Assembly (NCBI GenBank): GCA_934157035.1
Contig: CAKPHG010000011.1
Location: 1 to 13,628 of the forward strand
Direction: 5' to 3'
DNA from: an uncultured Clostridia bacterium
Lineage (GTDB): Bacteria > Bacillota > Clostridia > TANB77 > CAG-508
DNA length: 13,628 bases
Part shown: positions 1 to 7,650 of the stretch, piece after piece
Numbering within the stretch: position 1 is the stretch's first letter
Layout: every line of letters begins with the position of its first letter
The notes under the pieces: generated by a model
Seen by the model: only the letters and a program-made list of their open reading frames with translations
Told to the model about the DNA's origin: nothing
The model's database searches: none
Program-made: the position numbers and the translations under genes

Positions 1-48
1 ATGATGATATATGTTGAAGATAGAGTATATAAGAAAATTGAAAAATAA
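1..48 (+). CDS. C-terminal end of an upstream gene (partial)
   Basis: Frame 1 is open from the first base to a TAA at 46-48 and encodes 15 residues ending DRVYKKIEK. The other two forward frames close within the first few codons. This looks like the tail of a gene that begins outside the window. Two ATG codons lie at the very edge, but no ribosome-binding site can be seen because the upstream sequence is missing. It is too short to assign a function. Confidence 0.45.
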   Translation: MMIYVEDRVYKKIEK

Positions 49-50
49 GT

Positions 51-101
51 ATAGTTGATAACTATAAATTACAATTTTAAATTTAGACTAAAATCTAAAT
101 T
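51..101 (+). other. Two small inverted repeats between the first two genes
   Basis: ATAGTT (51-56) pairs with AACTAT (60-65), and AATTTAGA (80-87) pairs with TCTAAATT (94-101) around a six-base loop. The second stem is followed by an A/T-only stretch rather than a clean T-run. The pair may act as a weak transcription stop for the upstream gene or as an operator or leader for the next one. The stems are all A+T-rich, so chance is a real alternative. Confidence 0.3.
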
Positions 102-150
102 ATTATATATTATGATATGAAAAAATATAAGAAAATGGAGCCATAAAAAA

Positions 151-778
151 ATGAAAGAAACTATAATTTATTTAATTAGACATGCTGAAACTATTGACGA
201 AAATGGAATTAGAAACACAAATGAAGACTCACAAATGATTAATGAAAAGGAAATATTATCTGTGCATGGTGAAGAGCAAGCAAAAAGATTAAGCGAGAAT
301 ATTGAATTAAATAACATTGACGTTATATGGTCAAGTAGTTATACTAGAGCGAAAGCTACAGCAAAATATATTGCTAATATTAATAATTTGCCTATTAATT
401 TAGATAATAACTTAAGTGAAAGAAAATTAGGAAACTTAAAAGAACTAGGAGAATTTATGAAGGATAAAAATACAAGAGATCCTTCACAAGAACAACTGTT
501 AGATAGAAAATTTAAAACTTCTGATGGAGAAAGTGCAGAAGATACAAGAAAAAGAATGACAGAATTCTTTAATAGAATATTAAAAGAATATGAAGGAAAG
601 AAAATTGCAGTTGTAAGTCACCGGAGGTTCAATAAAATTTTTTCTATTAAATTGGTGCAAAGTAAACAAAGATGTTAAGCTGGTATATAATGATATCATT
701 TTAGATATAACATCACCATGCTTATTGAAAATGACATTTAGAAAAAATGAATTAGTGAATTTAGAACAAATAAAATAG
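151..778 (+). CDS. Histidine phosphatase family protein (phosphoglycerate-mutase-like), +1 frameshift at 622
   Basis: This is a phosphohydrolase of the histidine phosphatase superfamily; its substrate cannot be told from sequence. The phospho-accepting His is in IRHAET (H11), and a WSSSYTRAKATA segment matches the family's conserved Ser/Arg region. The second catalytic His is H157 in VVSH. Read straight through, the frame goes CAC CGG AGG and stops at 678 after a tail unlike the family. If the C at 622 is skipped, the next codons are GGA GGT TCA, giving the canonical SHGGS, and a further 51 codons run to TAG at 776-778. That makes about 208 residues, normal for the family. The start is ATG 151 behind GGAG. 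The frame change is either a lesion, making this a pseudogene, or programmed recoding, since the same context recurs in recD2. The fold assignment is firm; the state of the gene is uncertain. Confidence 0.8.
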
Positions 779-795
779 TGGCGTCACAAAATAAC

Positions 796-844
796 AAATC
801 TCTCATATTATATGTTAAAGGAGACATATAAATATGGGAGATTT
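796..844 (+). promoter_or_regulatory. 20-bp hairpin presenting the ribosome-binding site in its loop and the start codon in its stem
   Basis: Bases 796-815 pair with 824-844: 20 pairs, one G-U (803/837) and one bulged A (832). The eight-base loop, TAAAGGAG, is a strong Shine-Dalgarno sequence. The ATG at 834-836 lies in the descending stem. The arms are followed by a T-rich stretch (about 842-851). The structure could gate translation of the downstream gene, and might also end transcripts of the phosphatase gene. The pairing is seen directly; the function is inferred. Confidence 0.65.
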
Positions 845-1190
845 TATTTTTAATACAATACTTTGGACATTAGCTTTATATGGTTTATTTGAAATTATAA
901 AAACAATAATAAATATATATACATACACAAACTTAAAATCAGACGGAATATATGTTATAGTTGCTGTAAAAAATCAGGAAAATAAAATAGAGGGATTTTT
1001 AAGAAATTTTTTATTTAGAATAATATATGGAAAAGAGGAAAATATAAAAGATATAATAGTAACAGATTTAGGATCAATAGATGACACAAATCAAATATTA
1101 AACAAATTACAAGAAGAATATAAAGAAATAAAAGTAACTAATTGGAAAGAATGTAAAGAAATAGTGGAAGCTATAAAAGAGACTATATAA
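834..1190 (+). CDS. Small membrane-anchored protein, faintly glycosyltransferase-like
   Basis: The protein is 118 residues. Residues about 4-28 form a hydrophobic helix rich in I, L, F and Y, likely one membrane segment with the rest in the cytoplasm. The soluble part has the order β-strand (IYVIVAVKN), basic linker (FLRNFLFRIIYGKEE), then DIIVTDLGSIDDTNQIL. The last stretch resembles the DDGSxDxT turn of family-2 glycosyltransferases, but the protein is far too short for a complete enzyme. It ends in a helical EYKEIKVTNWKECKEIVEAI segment. I do not recognise a named family. Translation starts at ATG 834 behind AAAGGAG, which lies in the loop of a long hairpin, so expression may be controlled at initiation. 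A new promoter follows the gene, so it is probably not cotranscribed with the next one. Confidence 0.65.
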   Translation: MGDFIFNTILWTLALYGLFEIIKTIINIYTYTNLKSDGIYVIVAVKNQENKIEGFLRNFLFRIIYGKEENIKDIIVTDLGSIDDTNQILNKLQEEYKEIKVTNWKECKEIVEAIKETI

Positions 1191-1217
1191 AAATAAAAAA
1201 ATGTGGCATTAATATTA

Positions 1218-1246
1218 TTGACTTTTGAATATGTTATTGCTAAAAT
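1218..1246 (+). promoter_or_regulatory. Sigma-A-type promoter for the pilin/FGE gene
   Basis: TTGACT at 1218-1223 and TAAAAT at 1241-1246 are separated by 17 bases. A TGC directly ahead of the -10 forms an extended -10. The start codon is 36 bases downstream, and AAGGTGG supplies the ribosome-binding site. This is a very good match to the housekeeping consensus. Confidence 0.75.
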
Positions 1247-1281
1247 TTAAATATAAAACAAAAGAATAAGGTGGTTAAAAA

Positions 1282-2487
1282 ATGAAAAACAATAAAGGAA
1301 TAACATTAGTATCTCTTATTATTACAATAATAATATTAATTATATTAGCGGGAATAACAATAAATATTACAGTAGGGCAAGATGGAATAATAACTAAAGC
1401 AAAAGAAGCTAAAACAAACACTGAAATAGCTGCTGAAGAAGAGCAGAAAAGATTAAATGAACTATATGAAAATATGCTAAGCAATGATATTACTACTTAT
1501 GACCCAGCAACTCAATTAGCAAGTTTTTCTGAATTTAAAAAGAAGGTAGCTGAAGCAATTACAGGAAGAGGAGTAACAACATCAAGTGGAGCAAGTGTAG
1601 ATACTTTTGTAACAAATATAAATAAAATAGGGACAAGTTCAAATCCTGGTTCAGGTTCAACTACAACAGCAAAATATAAAACACCATATATTCCAAATAA
1701 CTATGAATATGTAGAAGGAACATGGAATACAGGTTATGTAATTAAAGAAAAAACAACAGGGGATGAATTTGTTTGGGTACCATGTGTTACAGATCAATCA
1801 CAAGTGGCTCAAGGAGACACAGTTGTAACATTAAAAGAAATAACAACTGGTAAATATAAAGGCGGAGATAAAGCAAGATACGGAGACGAAGGAAGTTCAA
1901 GTGAAAATATTAGAACTAGTGTTGGAAAATATGGGGGATTTTATATAGCAAGATATGAAGCAGGATTAGCAGGGACAACAGCATCAACAACTACAAATGA
2001 TGCAATAAAAAAAGACTTAACACAAAAACCAGTATCTTTACCAAATGTAGGAGTATGGAATTTTATATCTAGAATAAATGCAATAACAGTTGCAGAAAGC
2101 ATGGTAAATACTGAAGATGGAGTAAGATCTGCATTAATTAGTGGTGAAGCTTGGGATACAACACTTGCTTGGATGACTCTATTAGGAGATAGTAGTTACG
2201 CAGAAAATTCACTAAACAAAGGATGGTACACCAATAACTCAGGAGGAAAACCTCATACAACAGGTTATTATTCAGTAAACAATATCTTTGACATGGCAGG
2301 AAATGTATTAGAATGGACAACAGATAATTATTATGATTCTACGGCAAATGCCTCTAGAGCTAACTGTAGAGGAGGATACTATTCATCTGCTGGAGCAACA
2401 TATCCAGCAGCAAACAGAACATATGTATATGCGGATACAAGTACAGCTGCACAGAGAGGTTTCCGTGTAGTTCTTTACAAACTATGA
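1282..2487 (+). CDS. Pilin-like membrane-anchored surface protein with C-terminal FGE/SUMF1-type (C-type-lectin fold) domain
   Basis: The protein is 401 residues. Residues 1-30 read like a type IV prepilin leader: MKNNKG, then ITLVSLIITIIILIILAGIT. The usual Glu at +5 after the cleavage Gly is Ser here. A charged helix (about 38-66) and a Ser/Thr/Gly linker (about 105-130) follow. The C-terminal half is a formylglycine-generating-enzyme/sulfatase-modifying-factor fold, shown by EFVWVPC, GGFYIARYEAG, the hallmark DMAGNVLEWT (337-346), RGGYY (363-367) and the terminal GFRVVLYKL. Such folds without evident catalysis serve as ligand-binding displays and as targets of diversity-generating retroelements. 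Residues 350-392 show the right layout, conserved RGG and GFRVVL flanking a Ser/Ala/Thr/Tyr-rich stretch. No reverse transcriptase or template repeat lies in the window. The protein is likely exported and surface-exposed; its ligand is unknown. Confidence 0.8.
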   Translation: MKNNKGITLVSLIITIIILIILAGITINITVGQDGIITKAKEAKTNTEIAAEEEQKRLNELYENMLSNDITTYDPATQLASFSEFKKKVAEAITGRGVTTSSGASVDTFVTNINKIGTSSNPGSGSTTTAKYKTPYIPNNYEYVEGTWNTGYVIKEKTTGDEFVWVPCVTDQSQVAQGDTVVTLKEITTGKYKGGDKARYGDEGSSSENIRTSVGKYGGFYIARYEAGLAGTTASTTTNDAIKKDLTQKPVSLPNVGVWNFISRINAITVAESMVNTEDGVRSALISGEAWDTTLAWMTLLGDSSYAENSLNKGWYTNNSGGKPHTTGYYSVNNIFDMAGNVLEWTTDNYYDSTANASRANCRGGYYSSAGATYPAANRTYVYADTSTAAQRGFRVVLYKL

Positions 2488-2523
2488 GCCGATAGGGACG
2501 TTTCTTTTCGGTTCATCTGTCCC
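2484..2523 (+). other. GC-richer inverted repeats overlapping the stop codon of the FGE-fold gene
   Basis: Bases 2484-2491 pair with 2509-2516 (one G-U). An alternative stem pairs GGGAC (2495-2499) with GTCCC (2519-2523). The heptamer CGGTTCA occurs at 2509-2515 and again at 2528-2534. This island is clearly richer in G+C than its surroundings. Diversity-generating retroelements often carry an inverted repeat just after the variable region, so this may be a homing signal. It is not followed by a T-run, and the proper terminator comes later. Confidence 0.4.
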
Positions 2524-2555
2524 AAACGGTTCAATTTAATAAATAGATAAAAAGT

Positions 2556-2588
2556 AAAAAAGAAAGGTTGTAAAAGCCTTTCTTTTTT
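2556..2588 (+). terminator. Intrinsic terminator after the FGE-fold gene
   Basis: AAAAAAGAAAGG (2556-2567) pairs with CCTTTCTTTTTT (2577-2588) around a nine-base loop, and the 3' arm itself supplies the T-run. It separates the surface-protein gene from recD2. Its A and T tracts are symmetrical, so it could also work on the other strand. Confidence 0.8.
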
Positions 2589-2628
2589 GATAGAATAAGA
2601 AAAGATTAAAAAAGAAAAGAGGACTATT

Positions 2629-4837
2629 TTGGAATTAACAGGAGAAGTAAAAGAAATTATTTATCAAAATGAAGTAAATAGTTATACAGTAGCAGAGTTT
2701 GAAACTGACGAAGAAGAAATAACAATAGTAGGGTACCTTCCATTTATAAATGTTGGAGATACTCTAAATTTAGTTGGAAAAATAGTTACTCATCAAGACT
2801 ATGGAGAACAATTTAAAGTAGAAACATTTGAAAAAACGATGCCAAAAACTTTAAGTTCTTTAGAAAGATATTTAGCAAATGGAACAATAAAAGGAGTTGG
2901 ACCTGCAACAGCAAAAAAAATAGTAGATACATTTGGAGAAGAAACACTTCATGTGTTAAAATTTGAACCAGAAAAACTTTCAAATATAAAAGGAATAAAT
3001 AAAGAAAAAGCAATATCTATATCAGAAACTTTTTTAGAAAATTGGGAATTATGGCAAATTGTAGGTTATTTAGAAAAGTTTGGTATAGGTGTTCAAAATG
3101 CAAAAAATGTATATAAGAAATTAGGTATAAATGCAATAGACGAGATAGAAAAAAATCCATATATACTAATAGATGTTGCAAACAATGTAGACTTCAAAAA
3201 AATAGACAAAATTGCAATAGAAAATGGAACAAGTTTAGATTATGAAGAAAGAATAAAATGTGGTATAAAATATGCAATAAATATAACTTGTACAAATGGA
3301 CATTGCAGAGTTCAAAAACAAAACTTAATTGCTTTTTGCAGAGAATTATTAAATGTAACTAAAGAAGAAATAGAAGAAAGTATAATAACATTGAAAGTAT
3401 TAAATCAAATAGTAGAAGAAAATGATTGGATATATTTAACGGCTTTTTATACAGCAGAGCAAAATATAGCAGAAAAAATACAAGTATTAATACAATCAAA
3501 AAATATTAAAAAGATAGAAAATATAAAAAAAGAACTAAAAAATATAGAAAAAAAATCGGAAATAGAATTATCTCAAAAGCAAAAAGAAGCGGTAGAAGCG
3601 ATTAATGAAAACAATGTATGTATTATCACTGGTGGACCAGGTACAGGAAAGACAACGATTATAAAAACGGTAATTGAATTATTTGAAAAACAAGGTAAAA
3701 AAGTTGTACTTTGTGCTCCAACAGGAAGAGCAGCAAAGCGCATGACAGAAACTACAGGAAAAGAAGCAAAAACTTTGCATAGATTGTTAGAAATAGGAAA
3801 TCAAGATGAAGAAAATAAATTGGAAACAGTAGATAGGGAGTTAGCACCACTAGATGCAGATATTGTAATTGCAGACGAAATGTCAATGGTAGATATTTTT
3901 ATTATGAATTACCTAGTAAAAGCGTTGTATAAAGGAACAAAGCTAGTATTAGTAGGAGATGTGGACCAATTACCATCAGTTGGACCAGGAAGCATATTAA
4001 AAGATATGATAAATTCCGAAAAAATAACTACAATTACATTAAATAAAATCTTTAGACAAGCTGCAAAAAGTAAAATAATACTAAATTCACATAGAGTAAA
4101 TGAAGGAGAAAATTTTTTAAAAAAGGAAGATATAGAAAATGAAACTTTAGATGATGACTTTTTCTATATAAATGAAGTAAGTCAAGAAAAAATACTACAT
4201 CAAGTAATAACACTATGCAATGGTAGATTAAAAAATTACGGAGATTACGACTTTTTCAAAAACATACAAGTAATTACTCCTACAAAAAAAGGAATGCTTG
4301 GAACAAAAGAACTAAACAAAACTTTGCAAAAATATTTAAATCCATTACAAGAAAGTTTACTTGAAAAACAAATAGGGGACACTATATATAGAGAGCAAGA
4401 TAGAGTAATGCAAATAAAGAACAATTATGATATTTTTTGGGAAAAAATGAATCCAAAGTATGAAACGGGTTCAGGTGTGTTTAACGGAGAGTTAGGTACT
4501 ATAATAAAAATAGATGATATAGAAAAGTCAGTAAAAATAAAGTTTGATGATGAAAAAGAGGCATGGTATGGTTATCAAGATTTAGATCAAATAGAACATG
4601 CGTATGCAATAACAATTCACAAAGCTCAACGGAAGTGAATTTGATGTTGTAATAATGATAGTTCCACAGTCATCACCAATGCTTCTTACAAGAAACTTGC
4701 TATATACAGGAATGACAAGAGCTAAAAAAATGTTAATAGTAATAGGAAATAACAATATTATAGACTTTATGATAAAAAATGTAGATATAAAAAAGAGAAA
4801 CACAGGTTTAGAAGAAAAGTTAAGAAAAATATTATAA
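2629..4837 (+). CDS. recD2: RecD2-type ATP-dependent DNA helicase, +1 frameshift at 4630
   Basis: RecD2 is a 5'-3' superfamily 1 helicase that works without RecBC in DNA repair. The N-terminus has an OB-like β region (1-70), then helix-hairpin-helix repeats (GTIKGVGPATAKKI and LSNIKGINKEKA). Walker A is GGPGTGKTT (335-343), Walker B has DE at 416-417 (ADEMSMVD), and GDVDQLPSVGPG follows. The straight frame stops at 4638 after HKAQRK, inside the conserved HKxQGSEF motif. Skipping C 4630 (CAA CGG AAG becomes CAA GGA AGT) gives HKAQGSEFDVV and a further 68 codons. These include RNLLYTGMTRAKK, the final helicase motif, and run to TAA at 4837. The total is about 735 residues, the normal size. Without the shift the helicase would lack motifs needed for ATP-coupled translocation. 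The start is TTG 2629, five bases after AAAAGAGGA. comFC follows 34 bases on, without a terminator. Confidence 0.9.
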
Positions 4838-4871
4838 ATAAAATAGGGGCTTAAAAGAAAGGAAAAGTAAG

Positions 4872-5552
4872 ATGAAAACTTTTATAAAAGCTTCTATTTT
4901 TTTACTAAAAAAGCTAGAAAGGCTAGTGTTTCCACCATGTTGTTTAATATGTGGAAAACTATTAAGCCAAATATATTGTAAAGACTGCGAAAAACATATA
5001 TATGATAAGCTAAAATTAAAAATAGAAATCAAAGACAAAAAGGTCTATTATTTTGAAAAACATGTATATTTATTTACATACGAAAACGAAATAAGAAACT
5101 TAATATTAGACTATAAATTCAACGATAAATCATATCTTTACGAATTATTTTCAAAAATTATTACAAAAAATGAAAAAATATGTGGAATTTTAGAAAAGTA
5201 TGATATAATAATTCCAGTTCCAATACACAAAAAAAGAAAACAAAAAAGGGGATACAATCAAAGTGAACTAATAACAAAACAAATTAGCAAAAGAATACCA
5301 AGTTTAGTACATGAAAGTACAGTAATACAAAAAACGAAACACAATATAGAACAAAGTTCTTTAAGTAAAGAACAACGAAAACAAAATGTAAAAGATGTAT
5401 ATAAAATTATAAATAAAGAAAAAATAGAAAATAAAAATATAGTGTTATTTGATGACATATATACAACAGGTAATACTGTAAATGAAATATCAAAAATATT
5501 AAAACAAAACGGAGCAAATAAAATTTTAGTTTTAACAATAGCAAAAGATTAA
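4872..5552 (+). CDS. comFC: ComF family protein (phosphoribosyltransferase fold)
   Basis: The protein is 226 residues, the usual length for ComFC/GntX-like proteins. A zinc ribbon near the N-terminus has C24-x2-C27 and C36-x2-C39. The middle carries the family signature PVPIHKKRKQKRGYNQSE. A phosphoribosyltransferase PRPP-binding loop, LFDDIYTTGNT (D194, D195, T198, T199), is near the C-terminus. ComFC supports natural transformation in Bacillus and Streptococcus, acting in the cytoplasm on incoming single-stranded DNA. Many non-competent Clostridia keep it, so competence does not follow. It sits 34 bases after recD2 with no terminator between, and 15 bases before the NTPase gene, so the three are probably one operon. 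The start is ATG 4872 behind AAAGGAAAAG. Confidence 0.9.
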   Translation: MKTFIKASIFLLKKLERLVFPPCCLICGKLLSQIYCKDCEKHIYDKLKLKIEIKDKKVYYFEKHVYLFTYENEIRNLILDYKFNDKSYLYELFSKIITKNEKICGILEKYDIIIPVPIHKKRKQKRGYNQSELITKQISKRIPSLVHESTVIQKTKHNIEQSSLSKEQRKQNVKDVYKIINKEKIENKNIVLFDDIYTTGNTVNEISKILKQNGANKILVLTIAKD

Positions 5553-5567
5553 AGAAGGTGGAGTAAA

Positions 5568-7538
5568 ATGGAAGATTTAGTTGAAAGCATATTAGATTAC
5601 ATTAGAGCAGATTATACAGATTATGCAATTATGATTAATGGCGAATGGGGAAGCGGAAAAACATATTTTTGGAATCATAAAATACGTAATAAAATAGAAT
5701 CTATGCAATTAAATGGAAAAAGATATAAAACAATATATATGTCTTTATATGGAATATCTAACTTAGAAGAAATAAGTAAAAAAATATTTATTGAAACTAC
5801 ACAATTAATGGATAAAAACTTAAAAAAATATATGGACTCAAAAGGACAAGAAAATATTCCAGAATATGCAAAAACTGGACTAGATATGGCAAATCTTTTT
5901 GGAGTTACACAAAATGGAGATAAATTAGATTATTCAGACTTTTTTGCAACAGACGATAAAGTATTGTGTTTTGACGACCTAGAAAGAGCAAATGTAGATG
6001 TTATAGACATATTAGGATATATCAATAATTTTGTAGAGCACGATCATATAAAAACAATAATAATATGTAATGAAAAAGAATTATCTACAAAACTAAAAAG
6101 TAGTAACCTAGAAATGAAAACATTTATTGCTACATATCTTCTAGATAAAGAAGGAGATTTAGTAAAGAAAACAGATAAGCCAATGGTAGAAAGAATTCAA
6201 GACACAATAGAATATGTTTTTGATAAAGCAAATGACTATGAAAGAATTAAAGAAAAGTTAATAGGTGAAACTTTTGAATATGCTCCAGAATTTAACTACA
6301 TTATAAATGGTATATTAATGAGATATGAAAAATATCCAGAACTAATTAGATTCTTGCGTGAAAACACAAATCTAATTATATCTACTTTTAATAAAAGTGG
6401 AACTAGAAATTTAAGAATTTTAAAACATGCATTAAATGACTTTAAAAAAATATTTGATATGGTAAATAAATCTTACCCAAATACAAATAATAGAGTAATG
6501 CAAACAATGCTTATATTTACAATAGCTATCTCATTTGAAATAAAAGCTGGTAAAGTAACAAAAGATAAATTTATAAATATTAATAGTAATGAGGAATACA
6601 AGGCAATACTTGTTTCATCAAGAGTATTTATGGATAACAGACAATTCTATATAAAAGAATTTGATAATAACTACTATTATAATTTTAAAGCCGAATATCG
6701 TTTCTTTAAATTTATAGAAATGTACATTCGTACTCGTATATTTGATATGAAAGTGTTTAAAGAAAATATGGAAGTTATTATAAATACAATAGATACAGAC
6801 AAACTTCCAGCATATAAAAGGTTACTAACTGAAGAATATTGGAAAATAGCAGACGATCAATTTAATAGTGTTATAGAAGAAATAATACAAGATATAAAAG
6901 AAGGCAAAATTAAACCAATAGAAATGGTAAAAATATTTGCATATTTTAGTTATTTTATAAAAAAAGATCTAATAAACTATGATATAAAAACAATTAAGTC
7001 TATATTTTTAAATGGAATAAACATAGCTTCATTAACAGCCGAATATTGCAGTAATGTAGATGAAGAATTAAGTCAAATATCAGTTGAAGAAATCGGGCCT
7101 GAAATGGACGAAGTAATTAAATATTTTAATGAAGTAAACGAAAAATTAAAAGATAAAATGTATATGGAAAAAGCAGAAGAAATATTTAAATATATACCAA
7201 TGAAAATGGAATTATTTTATGAGAAATTTGCTAAAGAATGTATGAATGTTCCAATTTTTAAATATTATGATGTGTTTCAAATGTTCCAAAGAATTTCATG
7301 TGCAAGCAATGAAGACATAGTAACAATAAAGGAAATGTTAGTTTCAAGAGCTAAAAAATATAAAAATGAAATAGAACCGGAAATGAAAAATATAAAAAAA
7401 TTAAAACAACTAATAGATGACTATATAGAAGGTAAAGAACCTACAATAAAAATAGTTATGTTAGAAGAATTTTCAAATGAATTAGATAAAATACTAGATA
7501 TGTATAAACCAAATTTTTTAACAAAAAAAGAAGATTAA
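5568..7538 (+). CDS. KAP-like P-loop NTPase
   Basis: The protein is 656 residues. Walker A is GEWGSGKT (25-32) and Walker B is VLCFDDLERANVD (132-144), with the paired acidic residues D136 and D137. A sensor-like strand, TIIICNEKEL, follows. This architecture, with an N-terminal P-loop close to the start, FDDLER and IICNxxEL, matches KAP-family STAND-like NTPases. Some members act in phage exclusion, such as PifA of the F plasmid. Many KAP proteins have membrane helices inserted in the NTPase domain; I see none, so this one is likely cytosolic. The 400-residue C-terminal part is helical, Lys/Glu-rich and unrecognised, and may be a sensor or effector region. The ribosome-binding site is AAGGTGGAG, 15 bases after comFC. 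A defence or DNA-related role is a guess from family and neighbours. Confidence 0.7.
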   Translation: MEDLVESILDYIRADYTDYAIMINGEWGSGKTYFWNHKIRNKIESMQLNGKRYKTIYMSLYGISNLEEISKKIFIETTQLMDKNLKKYMDSKGQENIPEYAKTGLDMANLFGVTQNGDKLDYSDFFATDDKVLCFDDLERANVDVIDILGYINNFVEHDHIKTIIICNEKELSTKLKSSNLEMKTFIATYLLDKEGDLVKKTDKPMVERIQDTIEYVFDKANDYERIKEKLIGETFEYAPEFNYIINGILMRYEKYPELIRFLRENTNLIISTFNKSGTRNLRILKHALNDFKKIFDMVNKSYPNTNNRVMQTMLIFTIAISFEIKAGKVTKDKFININSNEEYKAILVSSRVFMDNRQFYIKEFDNNYYYNFKAEYRFFKFIEMYIRTRIFDMKVFKENMEVIINTIDTDKLPAYKRLLTEEYWKIADDQFNSVIEEIIQDIKEGKIKPIEMVKIFAYFSYFIKKDLINYDIKTIKSIFLNGINIASLTAEYCSNVDEELSQISVEEIGPEMDEVIKYFNEVNEKLKDKMYMEKAEEIFKYIPMKMELFYEKFAKECMNVPIFKYYDVFQMFQRISCASNEDIVTIKEMLVSRAKKYKNEIEPEMKNIKKLKQLIDDYIEGKEPTIKIVMLEEFSNELDKILDMYKPNFLTKKED

Positions 7539-7541
7539 AAT

Positions 7542-7569
7542 AAAAAATCAGATTAATTTCTGATTTTTT
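7542..7569 (+). terminator. Intrinsic terminator after the NTPase gene
   Basis: AAAAAATCAGA (7542-7552) pairs perfectly with TCTGATTTTTT (7559-7569) around TTAATT, and more T-rich sequence follows. It closes the recD2-comFC-NTPase unit. Confidence 0.85.
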
Positions 7570-7650
7570 ATTTTTTCGTATAATTTTTCCTTTTTTAGAA
7601 ACAATAAAAATAAAGTTAATTATAAAATGAAAATTAGAAGGAGGAAAAAA

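Noticed and set aside
1275..1484. Hydrophobic frames on the minus strand across several genes
   Set aside because: They mirror A-rich coding sequence in other frames, lack ribosome-binding sites and show no recognisable domains.
600..4640. A prfB-like recoding site (upstream Shine-Dalgarno plus slippery codon and stop)
   Set aside because: Neither site has a stop codon in the A site or a well-spaced upstream Shine-Dalgarno sequence, so any mechanism would differ from that of release factor 2.
4655..4837. A separate small gene after the recD2 stop
   Set aside because: The frame encodes the missing helicase C-terminus (RNLLYTGMTRAKK) and joins the upstream part by a single skipped base; no ribosome-binding site precedes ATG 4655.
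7627..7650. Earlier ATG giving SpoVT eight extra residues
   Set aside because: The extra stretch contains the ribosome-binding site of ATG 7651 and encodes a basic run absent from the family; the conserved N-terminus begins at 7651.
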